Assembly: GCF_042682685.1 (NCBI RefSeq)
Contig: NZ_JBHUHX010000021.1
Location: 1 to 64,000, forward strand
Source: Imhoffiella fuscus
GTDB lineage: Bacteria > Pseudomonadota > Gammaproteobacteria > Chromatiales > Chromatiaceae
Reading direction: 5' to 3'
DNA length: 64,000 bases
In this document: piece after piece, positions 27,910 to 36,798 of the stretch
How positions within the stretch are numbered: the stretch's first letter is position 1
Layout: every line of letters begins with the position of its first letter
Notes under the pieces: model-generated
What the model saw: only the letters and a program-made list of their open reading frames with translations
Told to the model about the DNA's origin: nothing
Databases searched by the model: none
Position numbers and translations under genes: made by a program

Positions 27910-29184
27910 ATGACTGCAGAACAGATCGACGACGTCGTTGGCTATATGAACGAGGTCGGGCGGCGTGCCCGAGTCGCGGCGCGCGCCATGGCGCGTGCTG
28001 GAACGGGCCAGAAGAACAGGGCATTGATCGCGATTGCGGACCTTTTGGATCGCCAGCGTGACGCCATCGCCTCGGCCAATCGTCAGGACATGGACGCGGG
28101 CGCGGCCAAGGGGCTGGACGCAGCGCTGCTGGACCGGCTCGAACTGACGCCCGCCCGGATCGATTCCATGATCGAGGGTCTCCGGCAGGTTGCGGCCTTG
28201 CCCGATCCGATCGGCGCCATCACGGATCTCGACTATCGTCCGTCCGGGATCCAGGTCGGGCGGATGCGGGTGCCGCTCGGTGTGGTGGGCATCATCTACG
28301 AATCGCGTCCGAACGTGACCGCCGATGCCGCCGCGCTCTGTCTGAAGTCGGGCAATGCGACCGTGCTGCGCGGGGGCTCCGAGGCCTTCGCCTCGAATCA
28401 GGCGATCGCGGACTGCATTCAACAGGGGCTGGTCGAGGCCGGGCTTCCCGCCGAGGGTGTGCAGGTGGTGGCGACTACCGATCGCGCTGCGGTTGGCGCC
28501 ATGATCACGATGCCCGAGTGTATCGACGTCATCATTCCCCGTGGCGGCAAGGGGCTGATCGAGCGTATCAGCCGCGATGCGCGGGTACCCGTCATCAAGC
28601 ACCTGGATGGCATCTGCCACGTCTACATCGACGCGCACGCGGATCTCGACAAGGCGTTCGCGATCGCCCTGAACGCCAAGACCCAGCGCTATGGCACTTG
28701 CAACACCATGGAGACCCTGCTGGTCGACGCGCCGGTGGCGGACGTCATCCTGCCCAGACTGGCGGCGGCCTATGCGGAGAAGGGGGTCGAGCTACGGGGC
28801 TGCGTCCGTACCCGCGATCTGATTCCGGATGCCATTCCGGCGACGGAGGCCGATTGGGATACCGAGTATCTGGCGCCGATCCTTTCGATCCGCGTGGTCG
28901 ATGGGTTGGACGAGGCCATGGATCACATCGCCCGTCATAGTTCGGCACATACCGAGTCGATCGTCACCGAGGACTATTCGCACGCTCGACGCTTTTTGCG
29001 CGAGGTCGATTCGAGTTCCGTCATGGTGAATGCCTCGACGCGCTTTGCCGATGGCTTTGAGTATGGGCTGGGCGCGGAGATCGGTATCAGCACGGACAAG
29101 TTCCACGCCCGTGGTCCAGTCGGGCTGGAGGGGTTGACCTCGCTCAAGTTTGTTGTGCTGGGCAACGGAGAGATTCGCGTCTGA
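27910..29184 (+). CDS. proA: Gamma-glutamyl phosphate reductase
   Basis: The 424-residue NADPH enzyme makes glutamate semialdehyde in proline synthesis. Segments include GVVGIIYESRPNVTADAAAL, LRGGSEAFASN, IIPRGGKGLIERIS and, holding the catalytic cysteine, GTCNTMETLL; the end has GPVGLEGLTSLKF. The ATG at 27910 is preferred over a GTG/ATG extension of 20 residues because MTAEQIDD is family-like. proB is not in the window. Confidence 0.95.
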   Translation: MTAEQIDDVVGYMNEVGRRARVAARAMARAGTGQKNRALIAIADLLDRQRDAIASANRQDMDAGAAKGLDAALLDRLELTPARIDSMIEGLRQVAALPDPIGAITDLDYRPSGIQVGRMRVPLGVVGIIYESRPNVTADAAALCLKSGNATVLRGGSEAFASNQAIADCIQQGLVEAGLPAEGVQVVATTDRAAVGAMITMPECIDVIIPRGGKGLIERISRDARVPVIKHLDGICHVYIDAHADLDKAFAIALNAKTQRYGTCNTMETLLVDAPVADVILPRLAAAYAEKGVELRGCVRTRDLIPDAIPATEADWDTEYLAPILSIRVVDGLDEAMDHIARHSSAHTESIVTEDYSHARRFLREVDSSSVMVNASTRFADGFEYGLGAEIGISTDKFHARGPVGLEGLTSLKFVVLGNGEIRV

Positions 29185-29241
29185 GGGAACCCCGGGGTCG
29201 GATTCGAGTCTCTTGGATCGAAAAAACCTTAGTTCGTCCTC

Positions 29242-29251
29242 GACAATTGTC
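29242..29251. promoter_or_regulatory. Palindrome GACAATTGTC upstream of SQR-type gene
   Basis: A perfect 10-bp palindrome lies 117 bp before the SQR-type start in the AT-rich gap after proA. Its TTGTCA half could double as a -35 element. A regulatory role is only suggested by symmetry and position. Confidence 0.3.
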
Positions 29252-29367
29252 AATTCAGTTGTTAAGAATGCGGCAGTGGTTCCGTTCGGTGCGGCTGTCA
29301 GGGTTTTCAAATCGAAGTTCATCAGGTTTCCGTCATCCAACTACTAAAGATAGGGAGGAGTGTCTCT

Positions 29368-30825
29368 ATGGCACGTGTCGTGATTCTCGGAGCAGGCATC
29401 TCGGGTCATACGGCCGCCAGATACCTGGGTAAATGGATCGGCAAGCAGCACGAGGTGATCGTGGTTTCGCCCAAGCCGAAATGGAACTGGATCCCCTCGA
29501 ATATTTGGGTCGCAGTGGGTGAAATGACGGAATCCCAGGTCACTTTCGATCTGGCCCCCATCTACAAGAAGATCAATGTCGCCTTCCATCAGGCGAAGGC
29601 GCTCTCCATCAACCCGGAGGGCAGCGCTACGCGCGATAAGCCGTTCGTGAGCGTGGAGTACACCGAATCCGGCCGCGAGGGCGAGCTGGGCGAGATCGAG
29701 TACGACTATCTCATCAACGCGACCGGACCCAAGCTCAACTTTGGTGCCACCCCAGGTCTAGGTCCCGATGGGGGCCATTCGTTGTCGGTGTGTACGTCCG
29801 AGCATGCCTTGGAGACCAATGCGGCGCTTCAGGAATGCGTCGAGGCCATGAAGGGCGGCGCGACCAAGACCTTTGTCGTGGGAACGGGGCATGGCATGTG
29901 CACCTGTCAGGGTGCGGCCTTCGAGTACATCTATAACGTCGATCACACGCTGCGCGGGGCGGGTGTGCGCGATCGTGGCCGCATCGTCTGGATCAGCAAC
30001 GAGTACGAGCTGGGCGATTTCGGGATGGGCGGAGTCCATATCACCCGTGGCGGTTACCTGACCAACGGCAAGGTCTTTGCCGAGTCGCTGATGGTCGAGC
30101 GCGACATAGAATGGATCACCCGCGCGGCTGTGACCAAGGTCGAGCCCGGTAAGATCCACTATGAACAGCTCGATGGAAGCACGCATGAATTGGAGTTCGA
30201 TTTCGCCATGCTGATTCCGCCCTTCGCCGGTGTGGGAATCAAGGCTTTCGACAAGTCCGGTGGCGACATCACCAGCGAGGTCTTTGCGCCCAATGGCTTC
30301 ATGAAGGTCGATGCGGACTACGCTCCCAAGGCCTATGAGGATTGGAGCAAGAACGATTGGCCGAGGACCTATCAGAATCCCACGTACAAGAACATGTTCG
30401 CTGTCGGTATCGCCTTTGCGCCGCCGCATCCGATCAGCAAGGTGATGAAGAGCCCTGGCGGTACCCAGATCAGCCCGACGCCTCCGCGTACCGGCATGCC
30501 CTCGGCGACGATGGGAAAGGCGGTCGCCGGCAGCATCCGCGATATGATCAATGGCGCCTCGGGTCCGACCCATACCGCCTCCATGGCCGAAACGGGAGCG
30601 GCCTGCGTGGCCTCGACCGGCATGGATCTGTTCAAGGGATCGGCGGCGACCATGACGGTCTTTCCGGTCGTGCCGGATTACGAGACCTATCCGGAGTACG
30701 GTCGCGATATGAACCTCACCTTCGGTGAGATCGGTCTTGCTGGGCACTGGATGAAGTATCTGCTGCATCATGTCTTCATCTATCAGGCCAAGTTGCGTCC
30801 AGGCTGGTCGATTCTCCCGGATTGA
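29368..30825 (+). CDS. Sulfide:quinone-oxidoreductase-type FAD flavoprotein
   Basis: The 485-residue protein begins with a dinucleotide-binding motif, ILGAGISGHTAARYLG, and reads as an SQR/FCSD-family flavoprotein. Candidate redox cysteines are C142, the CxC at 178/180 (GHGMCTCQGAAFEY) and C413 in the C-terminal part (TGAACVAS). The end, GHWMKYLLHHVFIYQAKLRP, looks like the amphipathic membrane-docking helices of SQRs. It probably oxidises sulfide to sulfur or polysulfide and passes electrons to quinone. The exact SQR subtype is not assigned here. GGGAGGAG lies 8 nt upstream of the ATG. It interrupts the usual proA-nadD neighbourhood and is followed by a 52-codon gene. Confidence 0.8.
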   Translation: MARVVILGAGISGHTAARYLGKWIGKQHEVIVVSPKPKWNWIPSNIWVAVGEMTESQVTFDLAPIYKKINVAFHQAKALSINPEGSATRDKPFVSVEYTESGREGELGEIEYDYLINATGPKLNFGATPGLGPDGGHSLSVCTSEHALETNAALQECVEAMKGGATKTFVVGTGHGMCTCQGAAFEYIYNVDHTLRGAGVRDRGRIVWISNEYELGDFGMGGVHITRGGYLTNGKVFAESLMVERDIEWITRAAVTKVEPGKIHYEQLDGSTHELEFDFAMLIPPFAGVGIKAFDKSGGDITSEVFAPNGFMKVDADYAPKAYEDWSKNDWPRTYQNPTYKNMFAVGIAFAPPHPISKVMKSPGGTQISPTPPRTGMPSATMGKAVAGSIRDMINGASGPTHTASMAETGAACVASTGMDLFKGSAATMTVFPVVPDYETYPEYGRDMNLTFGEIGLAGHWMKYLLHHVFIYQAKLRPGWSILPD

Positions 30826-30861
30826 TCCGAACGAAAACCGAGGCGAAGAGGTAACTGAACC

Positions 30862-31020
30862 ATGGCAGTCAAGAACAAAGAACCCTATCAGCAGGCCTAC
30901 TATCCGCCAGTCCCGACCGGTTTCACTAAATACATGCGTACTTCGGTCGTCTGGCAGTTCTATCGCTTCTGGGTCATCAACCTGAAGATCCTGAAACTGA
31001 TGATCAAGTCGCATAACTGA
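30862..31020 (+). CDS. 52-residue basic amphipathic protein next to SQR
   Basis: This short gene encodes MAVKNKEPYQQAYYPPVPTG, then SVVWQFYRFWVINLKI and a basic end, LKLMIKSHN. The N-terminal half is hydrophilic and Pro/Tyr-rich; the C-terminal half is an aromatic, hydrophobic helix with positive charges, suited to lying on or in the membrane. GAAGAGG lies 10-16 nt before the ATG, and the gene is 37 bp after the SQR stop and just ahead of a strong terminator, so it looks like a real second cistron. I do not recognise a family. It could anchor or regulate the SQR at the membrane. Confidence 0.7.
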   Translation: MAVKNKEPYQQAYYPPVPTGFTKYMRTSVVWQFYRFWVINLKILKLMIKSHN

Positions 31021-31045
31021 TGCCGGTTTAGCGATCGATGTCCAG

Positions 31046-31076
31046 AACTGCCGCGACTGGGTCGCGGCAGTTTTTT
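31046..31076 (+). terminator. Intrinsic terminator after the SQR operon
   Basis: AACTGCCGCGAC and its exact complement GTCGCGGCAGTT form a GC-rich 12-bp stem around a 3-nt loop, followed by T at 31071-31076. It is 26 bp after the 52-codon gene, marking the end of a two-gene unit. Confidence 0.88.
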
Positions 31077-31353
31077 GGCGAGCGGCGGTGTCGGCTTTGA
31101 TGACGCAGGACAATCCGAGCGGATTCTGCTAACGTGCGCTCTATCCGCCAACCACCACCTTAATCGTGGGCAAGGGGATCTTGCTTCAAGTTAGGCTCGT
31201 CATCTCAATGAGCTCCAGCGTCCCAAATGGGATGGTCGGCTCGTGCCGGTCCGTCGGGGTCGTCCAGACACCCGGTCACTTCGAGTTGCAAACCCCCGTT
31301 CCGAAACTGGCCGCCATGCATGCGAATGCTGTCGTTCGGGTTGCGCGTGACGC
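31077..31353. other. 277-bp gap between SQR terminator and nadD
   Basis: Apart from the region just before nadD, I see no coding frame of recognisable family, repeat or RNA here. It presumably carries the nadD promoter, but no clear -10/-35 pair could be picked out by eye. Confidence 0.3.
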
Positions 31354-31998
31354 ATGATCGGCATCCTTGGCGGTACCTTCGACCCAGTGCACTACGGACA
31401 TCTCCGGCCTGCCTTGGACTGTCTCCAGGGGCTCGGGCTGGAGCGTGTGTCGTTCGTTCCGCTGAAGGTCGCGGTGCATCGTGAACAGCCGCGCGCCGAT
31501 GCCCAGGCGCGGCTGGCCATGCTGGAGGCGGCAATCCAGGGTGAGCCCGGTTTTGCGGTGGATCCGCGCGAACTCTTGCGTGAAACGCCTTCCTATACCT
31601 ATGAGACCCTCATGTCGCTGCGCGACGAACTGGGGCCTCGGAGGTCGCTCTGTCTTTTGATCGGTGCCGACGCCTTTGCAGGCTTTCTGAGCTGGTATCG
31701 GCCGATGGAGATTCTGGAGATGGCGCATCTGGTGGTGATGCGTCGGCCGGGACACGATCCGGCCGAAGAGCCGGCGTTGCGCGATCTCTATCGGGCACGG
31801 GGGTGCGAGGATGCGGCGGCGCTGGCCGCTTTGCCTTCGGGGCGGATTCAATTTCAGGACGTGACCCAGCTGAGGATCTCGTCTACGCGGATTCGCCAGC
31901 TGATCGCGCAGGGCAAGCGTCCGCGCTATCTACTGCCCGATCCGGTGCTCGACTACATCGAGCGTACCGGATTGTATCGTGCCGGCCCCGGTGGGTGA
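31354..31998 (+). CDS. nadD: Nicotinate-mononucleotide adenylyltransferase NadD
   Basis: The 214-residue nucleotidyltransferase has the alpha/beta phosphodiesterase motif GGTFDPVHYGHLRPALD and the C-terminal ISSTRIRQLI. LLIGADAFAGFLSWYRP is also diagnostic. It adenylylates NaMN toward NAD. It is followed by rsfS, the common gammaproteobacterial order. No good ribosome site precedes the ATG. Confidence 0.95.
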   Translation: MIGILGGTFDPVHYGHLRPALDCLQGLGLERVSFVPLKVAVHREQPRADAQARLAMLEAAIQGEPGFAVDPRELLRETPSYTYETLMSLRDELGPRRSLCLLIGADAFAGFLSWYRPMEILEMAHLVVMRRPGHDPAEEPALRDLYRARGCEDAAALAALPSGRIQFQDVTQLRISSTRIRQLIAQGKRPRYLLPDPVLDYIERTGLYRAGPGG

Positions 31999-32067
31999 CG
32001 GCCGACGGGCATTTCGTTTTTCAGACCGGTGCCATGGCACCCCCTTACCTTCCGCAGAGGAGATCGC

Positions 32068-32424
32068 ATGCAGCTTGAACAACTCCGGCAACTCGTTCTG
32101 GATACCCTGGCCGATATGAAGGCCAAGGATGTTTCCGTCATGGACGTGCGTGGCAAGACGTCGGTGACGGATTTCATGGTGGTCGCCTCCGGGAATTCCG
32201 ACAGGCACGTGAAGGCGATCGCCGAGACGATCGCCTTTCGCTCCAAGGAGGCCGGCGAGACTCCGCTCGGCACGGAGGGGCTCGCGGAGGGAGAATGGGC
32301 GCTGGTCGACCTCAATGGGGTCGTGGTCCATGTGATGCAGTCCAAGGTGCGCGATTTCTATAATCTGGAGCGTCTCTGGTCGGCTCCGGCCGAGGTTCCC
32401 TCGATCGCGGCCTCGGCTCACTGA
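32068..32424 (+). CDS. rsfS: Ribosomal silencing factor RsfS
   Basis: The 118-residue protein begins MQLEQLRQLVLDTLADMKAK and carries the RsfS core VTDFMVVASGNSDRHVKAIA and EGEWALVDLNGVVVHVM. RsfS binds uL14 and blocks subunit joining in starvation. AGAGGAGA precedes the chosen ATG at 32068; the longer frame starting at 32029 lacks support. It sits 4 bp before folA. Confidence 0.95.
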   Translation: MQLEQLRQLVLDTLADMKAKDVSVMDVRGKTSVTDFMVVASGNSDRHVKAIAETIAFRSKEAGETPLGTEGLAEGEWALVDLNGVVVHVMQSKVRDFYNLERLWSAPAEVPSIAASAH

Positions 32425-32428
32425 GTCC

Positions 32429-32986
32429 ATGGCGTTCGATCTCTCGCGGTCGGCCGGAGCGCCATCCGGTCGACCTCTGTTGTCTTTGGTGGCGGCCGTT
32501 GCCGAGAATCGGGTGATCGGGCGGGACAACGATCTACCCTGGCGGCTTCCGGCGGATCTGGCCCATTTCAAACAGTTGACGTTGGACAAGAGCATCGTCA
32601 TGGGACGGCGGACCTGGGAGTCCCTGCCCGGGGTGCTGCCGCGCAGACGTCATATCGTGCTCTCGCGGGATCCGGGATTCGCGCCCGAGGGCTGTGAGGT
32701 GGTGAACAGCCTGGACGCGGCGATCGCTCTGGCCGAGGGCGAGTCGGATCTGATGGTAGTGGGTGGTGCCGCGCTCTATGCGGAGGCCATGCCGCGCGCC
32801 GATGCGCTGTTCCTCACGCTGGTACACACCTGTGCGCGGGGTGATGTCTTCTTTCCGGACTGGGACCCGCGCGAGTGGCGCGAGGTCGCTCGTGTGGAGC
32901 GATCTGCCGATGAGCGCAATGCGTTCGCCATGACCTTCGTCGAATGGCAGAGGACCAGCAACCCCGCAGGAGTCCTGCCGGGCTGA
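32429..32986 (+). CDS. folA: Dihydrofolate reductase
   Basis: The 185-residue enzyme has the DHFR segments LVAAVAENRVIGRDNDLPWR and HFKQLTLDKSIVMGRRTWES, then LMVVGGAALYAEAMPRADAL. It reduces dihydrofolate with NADPH. The extra N-terminal 16 residues before LLSLVAAVAEN are longer than in E. coli DHFR. It is convergent with apaH. Confidence 0.95.
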   Translation: MAFDLSRSAGAPSGRPLLSLVAAVAENRVIGRDNDLPWRLPADLAHFKQLTLDKSIVMGRRTWESLPGVLPRRRHIVLSRDPGFAPEGCEVVNSLDAAIALAEGESDLMVVGGAALYAEAMPRADALFLTLVHTCARGDVFFPDWDPREWREVARVERSADERNAFAMTFVEWQRTSNPAGVLPG

Positions 32987-33019
32987 TCGTATCGCGTGCC
33001 CGAGAGATCCGAACGACGA

Positions 33020-33859
33020 TCAGTCGGCCCGGTCCGGTCTGAGATGCCCTTGGCAATCGAGTTGGACGCTTTCCATGGGCATGCGGTCGGTGCGGATCGC
33101 GGTCAGGGATCCGCCCCAGAGGCAACCACTGTCGATCGCCCAGACGTTGTCTCCACTCCAGTAACCCAAGGTCGACCAGTGTCCGAAGATGATGCGGTCG
33201 TTCTGCGTGCGTCTTCCGGGCGTCTGGAACCAGGGTATCAGACCGGTCGCCTGAGAGCCGATGTCGCCCTTTTCCTTGAGCGCGAGCGTGCCGTCGGTCG
33301 AGCAGAAGCGCAGTCGAGTCAGGCAGTTGGTGATGAATCTGAGCCGGTCCATCCCGGTGAGGGCCGCTGACCATCGGGCCGGTTTGTCGCCATACATGGC
33401 AGCGAGGAAGTTTCCGTAGTCGTCGCCCCGAAGGACGTCCTCGAGTTCGCTGGCGTAGGTTCGGGCCTCGGTCAGATCCCATTGGGGCGGAAGTCCCGCA
33501 TGGATCAGCGTCAGGCCTCGCTCCCTGTCGTGATGGAGCATCGGTCGGTGGCGCAGCCAGTCGAGCAGCTCATCGCGGTCTGGCGCCTTGAGCACCGGGT
33601 CCAGGGTGCTTTTCTTGGCGTGCTTGCTGTTGCCGTTGGCTAGCGCGAGCAGGTGCAGGTCGTGGTTTCCGAGCACGCAGACGGCCGTTTCGCCGAGGTC
33701 GCGCACGAAGCGGAGCACGGCGAGCGAATCTGGACCTCGGTTGACCAGATCCCCGGCGAACCAAAGCCGATCATTGGCCGGGTCGAAGTTGAGGCGGTCG
33801 AGCAGTCGACGCAACTCCGAATAGCATCCTTGGATATCGCCGATGGCGTAGGTTGGCAT
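33020..33859 (-). CDS. apaH: Symmetrical bis(5'-nucleosyl)-tetraphosphatase ApaH
   Basis: The 279-residue metallophosphatase begins MPTYAIGDIQGCYSELRRLL and has the phosphoesterase motifs GDIQGC, AGDLVNRGPDS and LGNHDLH, with IHAGLPPQWDL. It hydrolyses Ap4A to ADP. It lies downstream of apaG by 74 bp in the standard apaG-apaH order, on the minus strand. Confidence 0.95.
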   Translation of the reverse strand: MPTYAIGDIQGCYSELRRLLDRLNFDPANDRLWFAGDLVNRGPDSLAVLRFVRDLGETAVCVLGNHDLHLLALANGNSKHAKKSTLDPVLKAPDRDELLDWLRHRPMLHHDRERGLTLIHAGLPPQWDLTEARTYASELEDVLRGDDYGNFLAAMYGDKPARWSAALTGMDRLRFITNCLTRLRFCSTDGTLALKEKGDIGSQATGLIPWFQTPGRRTQNDRIIFGHWSTLGYWSGDNVWAIDSGCLWGGSLTAIRTDRMPMESVQLDCQGHLRPDRAD

Positions 33860-33933
33860 GCGAAGGGCTTCTCCAGGAGGCTGCGAGCCCCCGACAAGCC
33901 GGGGGCATCGCACGCGCGTCTTTCTAGCGTCTT

Positions 33934-34326
33934 CTAGTGAAGGCTGGTCGATGCGAGCGAGAAGGCGGGGATGCGGGCTTCGAATCGCGTTCCGTCCTCG
34001 GCGAGCATGCCGTAACTTCCGTGCATGCTTCCCAGCGGGGTCGCGAGGATGGCGCCGCTGGTGTACTCGAAGGATGCCCCGGGCGCGATGCTGGGTTGCT
34101 CGCCGATGACGCCTTGGCCGCGCACCTCCTGAACCTGTCCGTCCGAATCCGTGATGATCCAATGCCGATCCAGGAGCCTAGCCGGAGCCTCGCCCTGATT
34201 CTCGATGACGATGGTGTAGGCGAACACATATCGCCCCTCTTCGGGCGATGAGCGGTCGGGTTGATAGTGGCTCCGTGCCGATATCTTGATGGGGTAGTCT
34301 TTCACCTGGGTCTCCACGGCAGACAA
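33934..34326 (-). CDS. apaG: ApaG/CorD-family protein
   Basis: The 130-residue single-domain immunoglobulin-like protein has FAYTIVIENQGEAPARLL, HWIITDSDG, QEVRGQGVIGEQPSI and LGSMHGSYGM, the ApaG signature. The family is linked to Co2+/Mg2+ resistance (CorD) and Ap4A metabolism without a settled biochemical role. It is the first gene of the apaG-apaH unit. Confidence 0.93.
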   Translation of the reverse strand: MSAVETQVKDYPIKISARSHYQPDRSSPEEGRYVFAYTIVIENQGEAPARLLDRHWIITDSDGQVQEVRGQGVIGEQPSIAPGASFEYTSGAILATPLGSMHGSYGMLAEDGTRFEARIPAFSLASTSLH

Positions 34327-34463
34327 TGGCTTCAGAAGTCGTGATAATACGTGCGAGAGGTCAACCCTGGATGCGGAAAGGGGGTGGACTTATGGGGTTT
34401 CTCCATAATAATGAGACCGAACATTAGACACTTGTTGACAGTTTACGCGAAGCGATCTCAGCC

Positions 34464-34640
34464 ATGTTGATAATGACGAAACGCAGTCACCGGAAGACCG
34501 ATCCGTTTTTGTTGCTTGTGCTCTTCGTCGCGATCAGCATGTTCGCGACCCTGGCCTACCAGGTCTCCGTCTACTCTGGAGGCGATAGGCCGCCGCTCGC
34601 GGGGGAGTCCTCAGGTCCGCCGTCACAGATCGGCGGTTGA
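34464..34640 (+). CDS. 58-residue predicted single-pass membrane protein
   Basis: A 59-codon frame starting MLIMTKRSHRKTDPF contains one hydrophobic stretch, FLLLVLFVAISMFATLAY, and a hydrophilic, Gly/Pro-rich tail. A charged cytoplasmic start, one membrane helix and a periplasmic tail are predicted. It lies in the gap between divergent apaG and the oxidoreductase gene. No family is recognised and no strong ribosome site is seen, so it is a candidate small protein. Confidence 0.4.
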   Translation: MLIMTKRSHRKTDPFLLLVLFVAISMFATLAYQVSVYSGGDRPPLAGESSGPPSQIGG

Positions 34641-34719
34641 CGGTCGACACCTGCACTGGCGCAGGGCATTCTCCGGCCCGGCCCGCTTTCTTTTCATCCA
34701 ATCTCGCTGGTTTTCCCGA

Positions 34720-35694
34720 ATGTCAGATCAATCCCCGCTCGACAAGCTTCGTGTCGCCGTCATCGGCGTCGGCTATCTCGGTCGCTTCCATGCGCTCATC
34801 TACTCGCGCATGCCGAATGTCGAATTGGTCGGCGTCTTCGATACGGATGCCGAGCGGGCGAGGAGCGTCGCGGAGGAGTCCGGTTGCGCCCCTTTCTCCA
34901 CGATCGACGATCTGATCGATCGTGTCGATGCGGTGAGCGTGGTGGTGCCGACCTCGGCCCATTTGAAGGCCGCAGAGCCCTTTTTGTCGCGCGGCATCCA
35001 TGTCCTCCTGGAGAAACCGATCGCCGTGACCCATGAGGAGGGCGCCGAGATCGTGCGGCTCGCCAGGGAGAACGGCGCCATGCTCCAGATCGGTCATGTC
35101 GAGCGCTTCAATGCCGGCGTTATGGCCCTGGCCGAACGTATCCGCTCGCCGCTCTATATCGAGGCCCAGCGCATGGGCGGGTTCGTCGAGCGTGCCACCG
35201 ACGTGGATGTGGTTTCCGATCTCATGATCCACGACATCGACATCATCCTGTCCCTGGTCGATGCCGAGATCCGCAACATTTCTGCCGTGGGCGCCTCCGT
35301 GCTGACCGAGCACGTCGATATCGCCAATGCCCGTCTGGAATTCGACAACGGAACCGTGGCCAACGTGGTGGCAAGCCGGGTGTCGGAGAAGACGACACGG
35401 CGCATCCGGGTGTTCCAGTCGCGCACCTATCTCTCGCTCGACTTCGTCGGTCAGAGCATCGATGTGGCCGAAACCCAAGCTGTGGAGGGCGAGTCCAGGC
35501 CGGCGATCGTGCGCGATCGCATCCATGTCGAGCCGATCAAGCCGCTCGACCGCGAGATCGCCGAATTCGTGCGCGGTGTCCGCGAGGGAACCTCTCCGCT
35601 TGTCGATGGGCGGGTCGGGCTCAAGGCCCTGGATGTGGCGCTGGAGGTGCGCGCCCGCATCGAGGCGGCGGGCGAGTTGCAGAAGCGGTCTTGA
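34720..35694 (+). CDS. Gfo/Idh/MocA-family NAD(P)-dependent oxidoreductase
   Basis: The 324-residue protein has the Rossmann motif VIGVGYLGRFHALIYSR, the EKP motif (GIHVLLEKPIAVTHEEGAE) and the active-site-region HDIDIILSLVD. It oxidises or reduces a sugar, probably an NDP-sugar. The sequence style resembles GnnA-like UDP-N-acetylglucosamine oxidases of lipid A pathways, but no gnnB partner is adjacent, so the substrate is open. Confidence 0.85.
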   Translation: MSDQSPLDKLRVAVIGVGYLGRFHALIYSRMPNVELVGVFDTDAERARSVAEESGCAPFSTIDDLIDRVDAVSVVVPTSAHLKAAEPFLSRGIHVLLEKPIAVTHEEGAEIVRLARENGAMLQIGHVERFNAGVMALAERIRSPLYIEAQRMGGFVERATDVDVVSDLMIHDIDIILSLVDAEIRNISAVGASVLTEHVDIANARLEFDNGTVANVVASRVSEKTTRRIRVFQSRTYLSLDFVGQSIDVAETQAVEGESRPAIVRDRIHVEPIKPLDREIAEFVRGVREGTSPLVDGRVGLKALDVALEVRARIEAAGELQKRS

Positions 35695-35779
35695 CGTCCC
35701 TGTAGGCGGGCCTCTTTTCAGGTCCGCGCCGTCTTAGGCGGCTTTGGACAGGATCCGTTGTTCCCCGAATCCTGTCCCA

Positions 35780-36778
35780 TCAGTCCTCTCGATCCCGTCT
35801 CGTGCGAGCCATCTCGATCGCGATGCCAACCGCCGTTTCCAGACTGCCGAGATCGGCCCGGTCGGTTCCGGCAAGGTCCAGTGCGGTGCCGTGGTCGACC
35901 GAGGTGCGGACGATGGGGAGTCCCAAGGTGATGTTGGCGGCCTGGCCGAACCCCAGATGCTTGAGGACCGGCAATCCCTGGTCGTGATACATGGCGAGGA
36001 CGGCATCGGCCTCGGCCAGGCGTTTCGGCACGAAGGCGGTGTCGGCGGGCAGGGGGCCGATCAGGTTCATGCCTCGATCTCGAAGGTCGGCGAGTACCGG
36101 CTCGATCACCTCGATCTCCTCGCGTCCCAGGTGTCCCCCCTCGCCGGCATGCGGATTGAGCCCGCAGACCAGAATGCGCGGCCGCGCGATGCCGAAGCGC
36201 TGTCTGAGATCGCGGTGCAGGATCTCGATGACCTCGCTCAGATGGGGGCGCGTGATGGCTGCGCTGACCTGACTCAGTGGCAGGTGGGTGGTGACCAGCG
36301 CGACCCGCAGGCCAGGGGTCGCCAGCATCATGACGGGCTCGCTGCCGCAGCGTTCGGCGAGGAACTCGGTGTGTCCGGTGAAGTGGACGCCGGCCTCGTT
36401 GATGACGGCCTTGTGCACGGGTGCCGTGACCAGCGCGTCGAAGCGACCGGCCAGACAGCCGTCGCAGGCCTGACTCAGCGTCTCCAGCACATAGCCGGCA
36501 TTGCGCGGGTCGAGCGCGCCGGGATGAACGGGGACCGCGAGCGGGACGGCCAGCACCTTGATTTCACCAGGCTGGGACGGAGCGGGCGGGGCGTCCGGGT
36601 CGAACGGCGACAGTGCGAGTTCGAGTCCGAGCGACTGGGCGCGGTCGGCGAGCAGGTCGGGGTCGGCAATGGCGACCAGCTCGGCCGCCTGGGCCTGCTG
36701 GGCGAGACGCACGACGAGGTCGGGGCCCACGCCCGCAGGTTCGCCAGGTGTGAGCGCGAGACGCAATGGAGATGGCAT
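35780..36778 (-). CDS. pdxA: 4-hydroxythreonine-4-phosphate dehydrogenase
   Basis: The 332-residue metal- and NAD-dependent enzyme makes the 3-amino-1-hydroxyacetone phosphate precursor of pyridoxine phosphate. It has LALTPGEPAGVGPDLVVRLA, VTAPVHKAVINEAG, FTGHTEFLAE, GLNPHAGEGGHLGREE and MYHDQGLPVLKHLGF. It lies 20 bp after surA. It is a de novo B6 gene, separate from the B6 salvage operon at 1.8-4.2 kb. Confidence 0.96.
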   Translation of the reverse strand: MPSPLRLALTPGEPAGVGPDLVVRLAQQAQAAELVAIADPDLLADRAQSLGLELALSPFDPDAPPAPSQPGEIKVLAVPLAVPVHPGALDPRNAGYVLETLSQACDGCLAGRFDALVTAPVHKAVINEAGVHFTGHTEFLAERCGSEPVMMLATPGLRVALVTTHLPLSQVSAAITRPHLSEVIEILHRDLRQRFGIARPRILVCGLNPHAGEGGHLGREEIEVIEPVLADLRDRGMNLIGPLPADTAFVPKRLAEADAVLAMYHDQGLPVLKHLGFGQAANITLGLPIVRTSVDHGTALDLAGTDRADLGSLETAVGIAIEMARTRRDRED

Positions 36779-36798
36779 GGTCGTTGGCGCGTGCTTGG

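Noticed and set aside
34135..35526. Antisense frames over the oxidoreductase gene
   Set aside because: They conflict with the clear Rossmann and EKP motifs on the plus strand.
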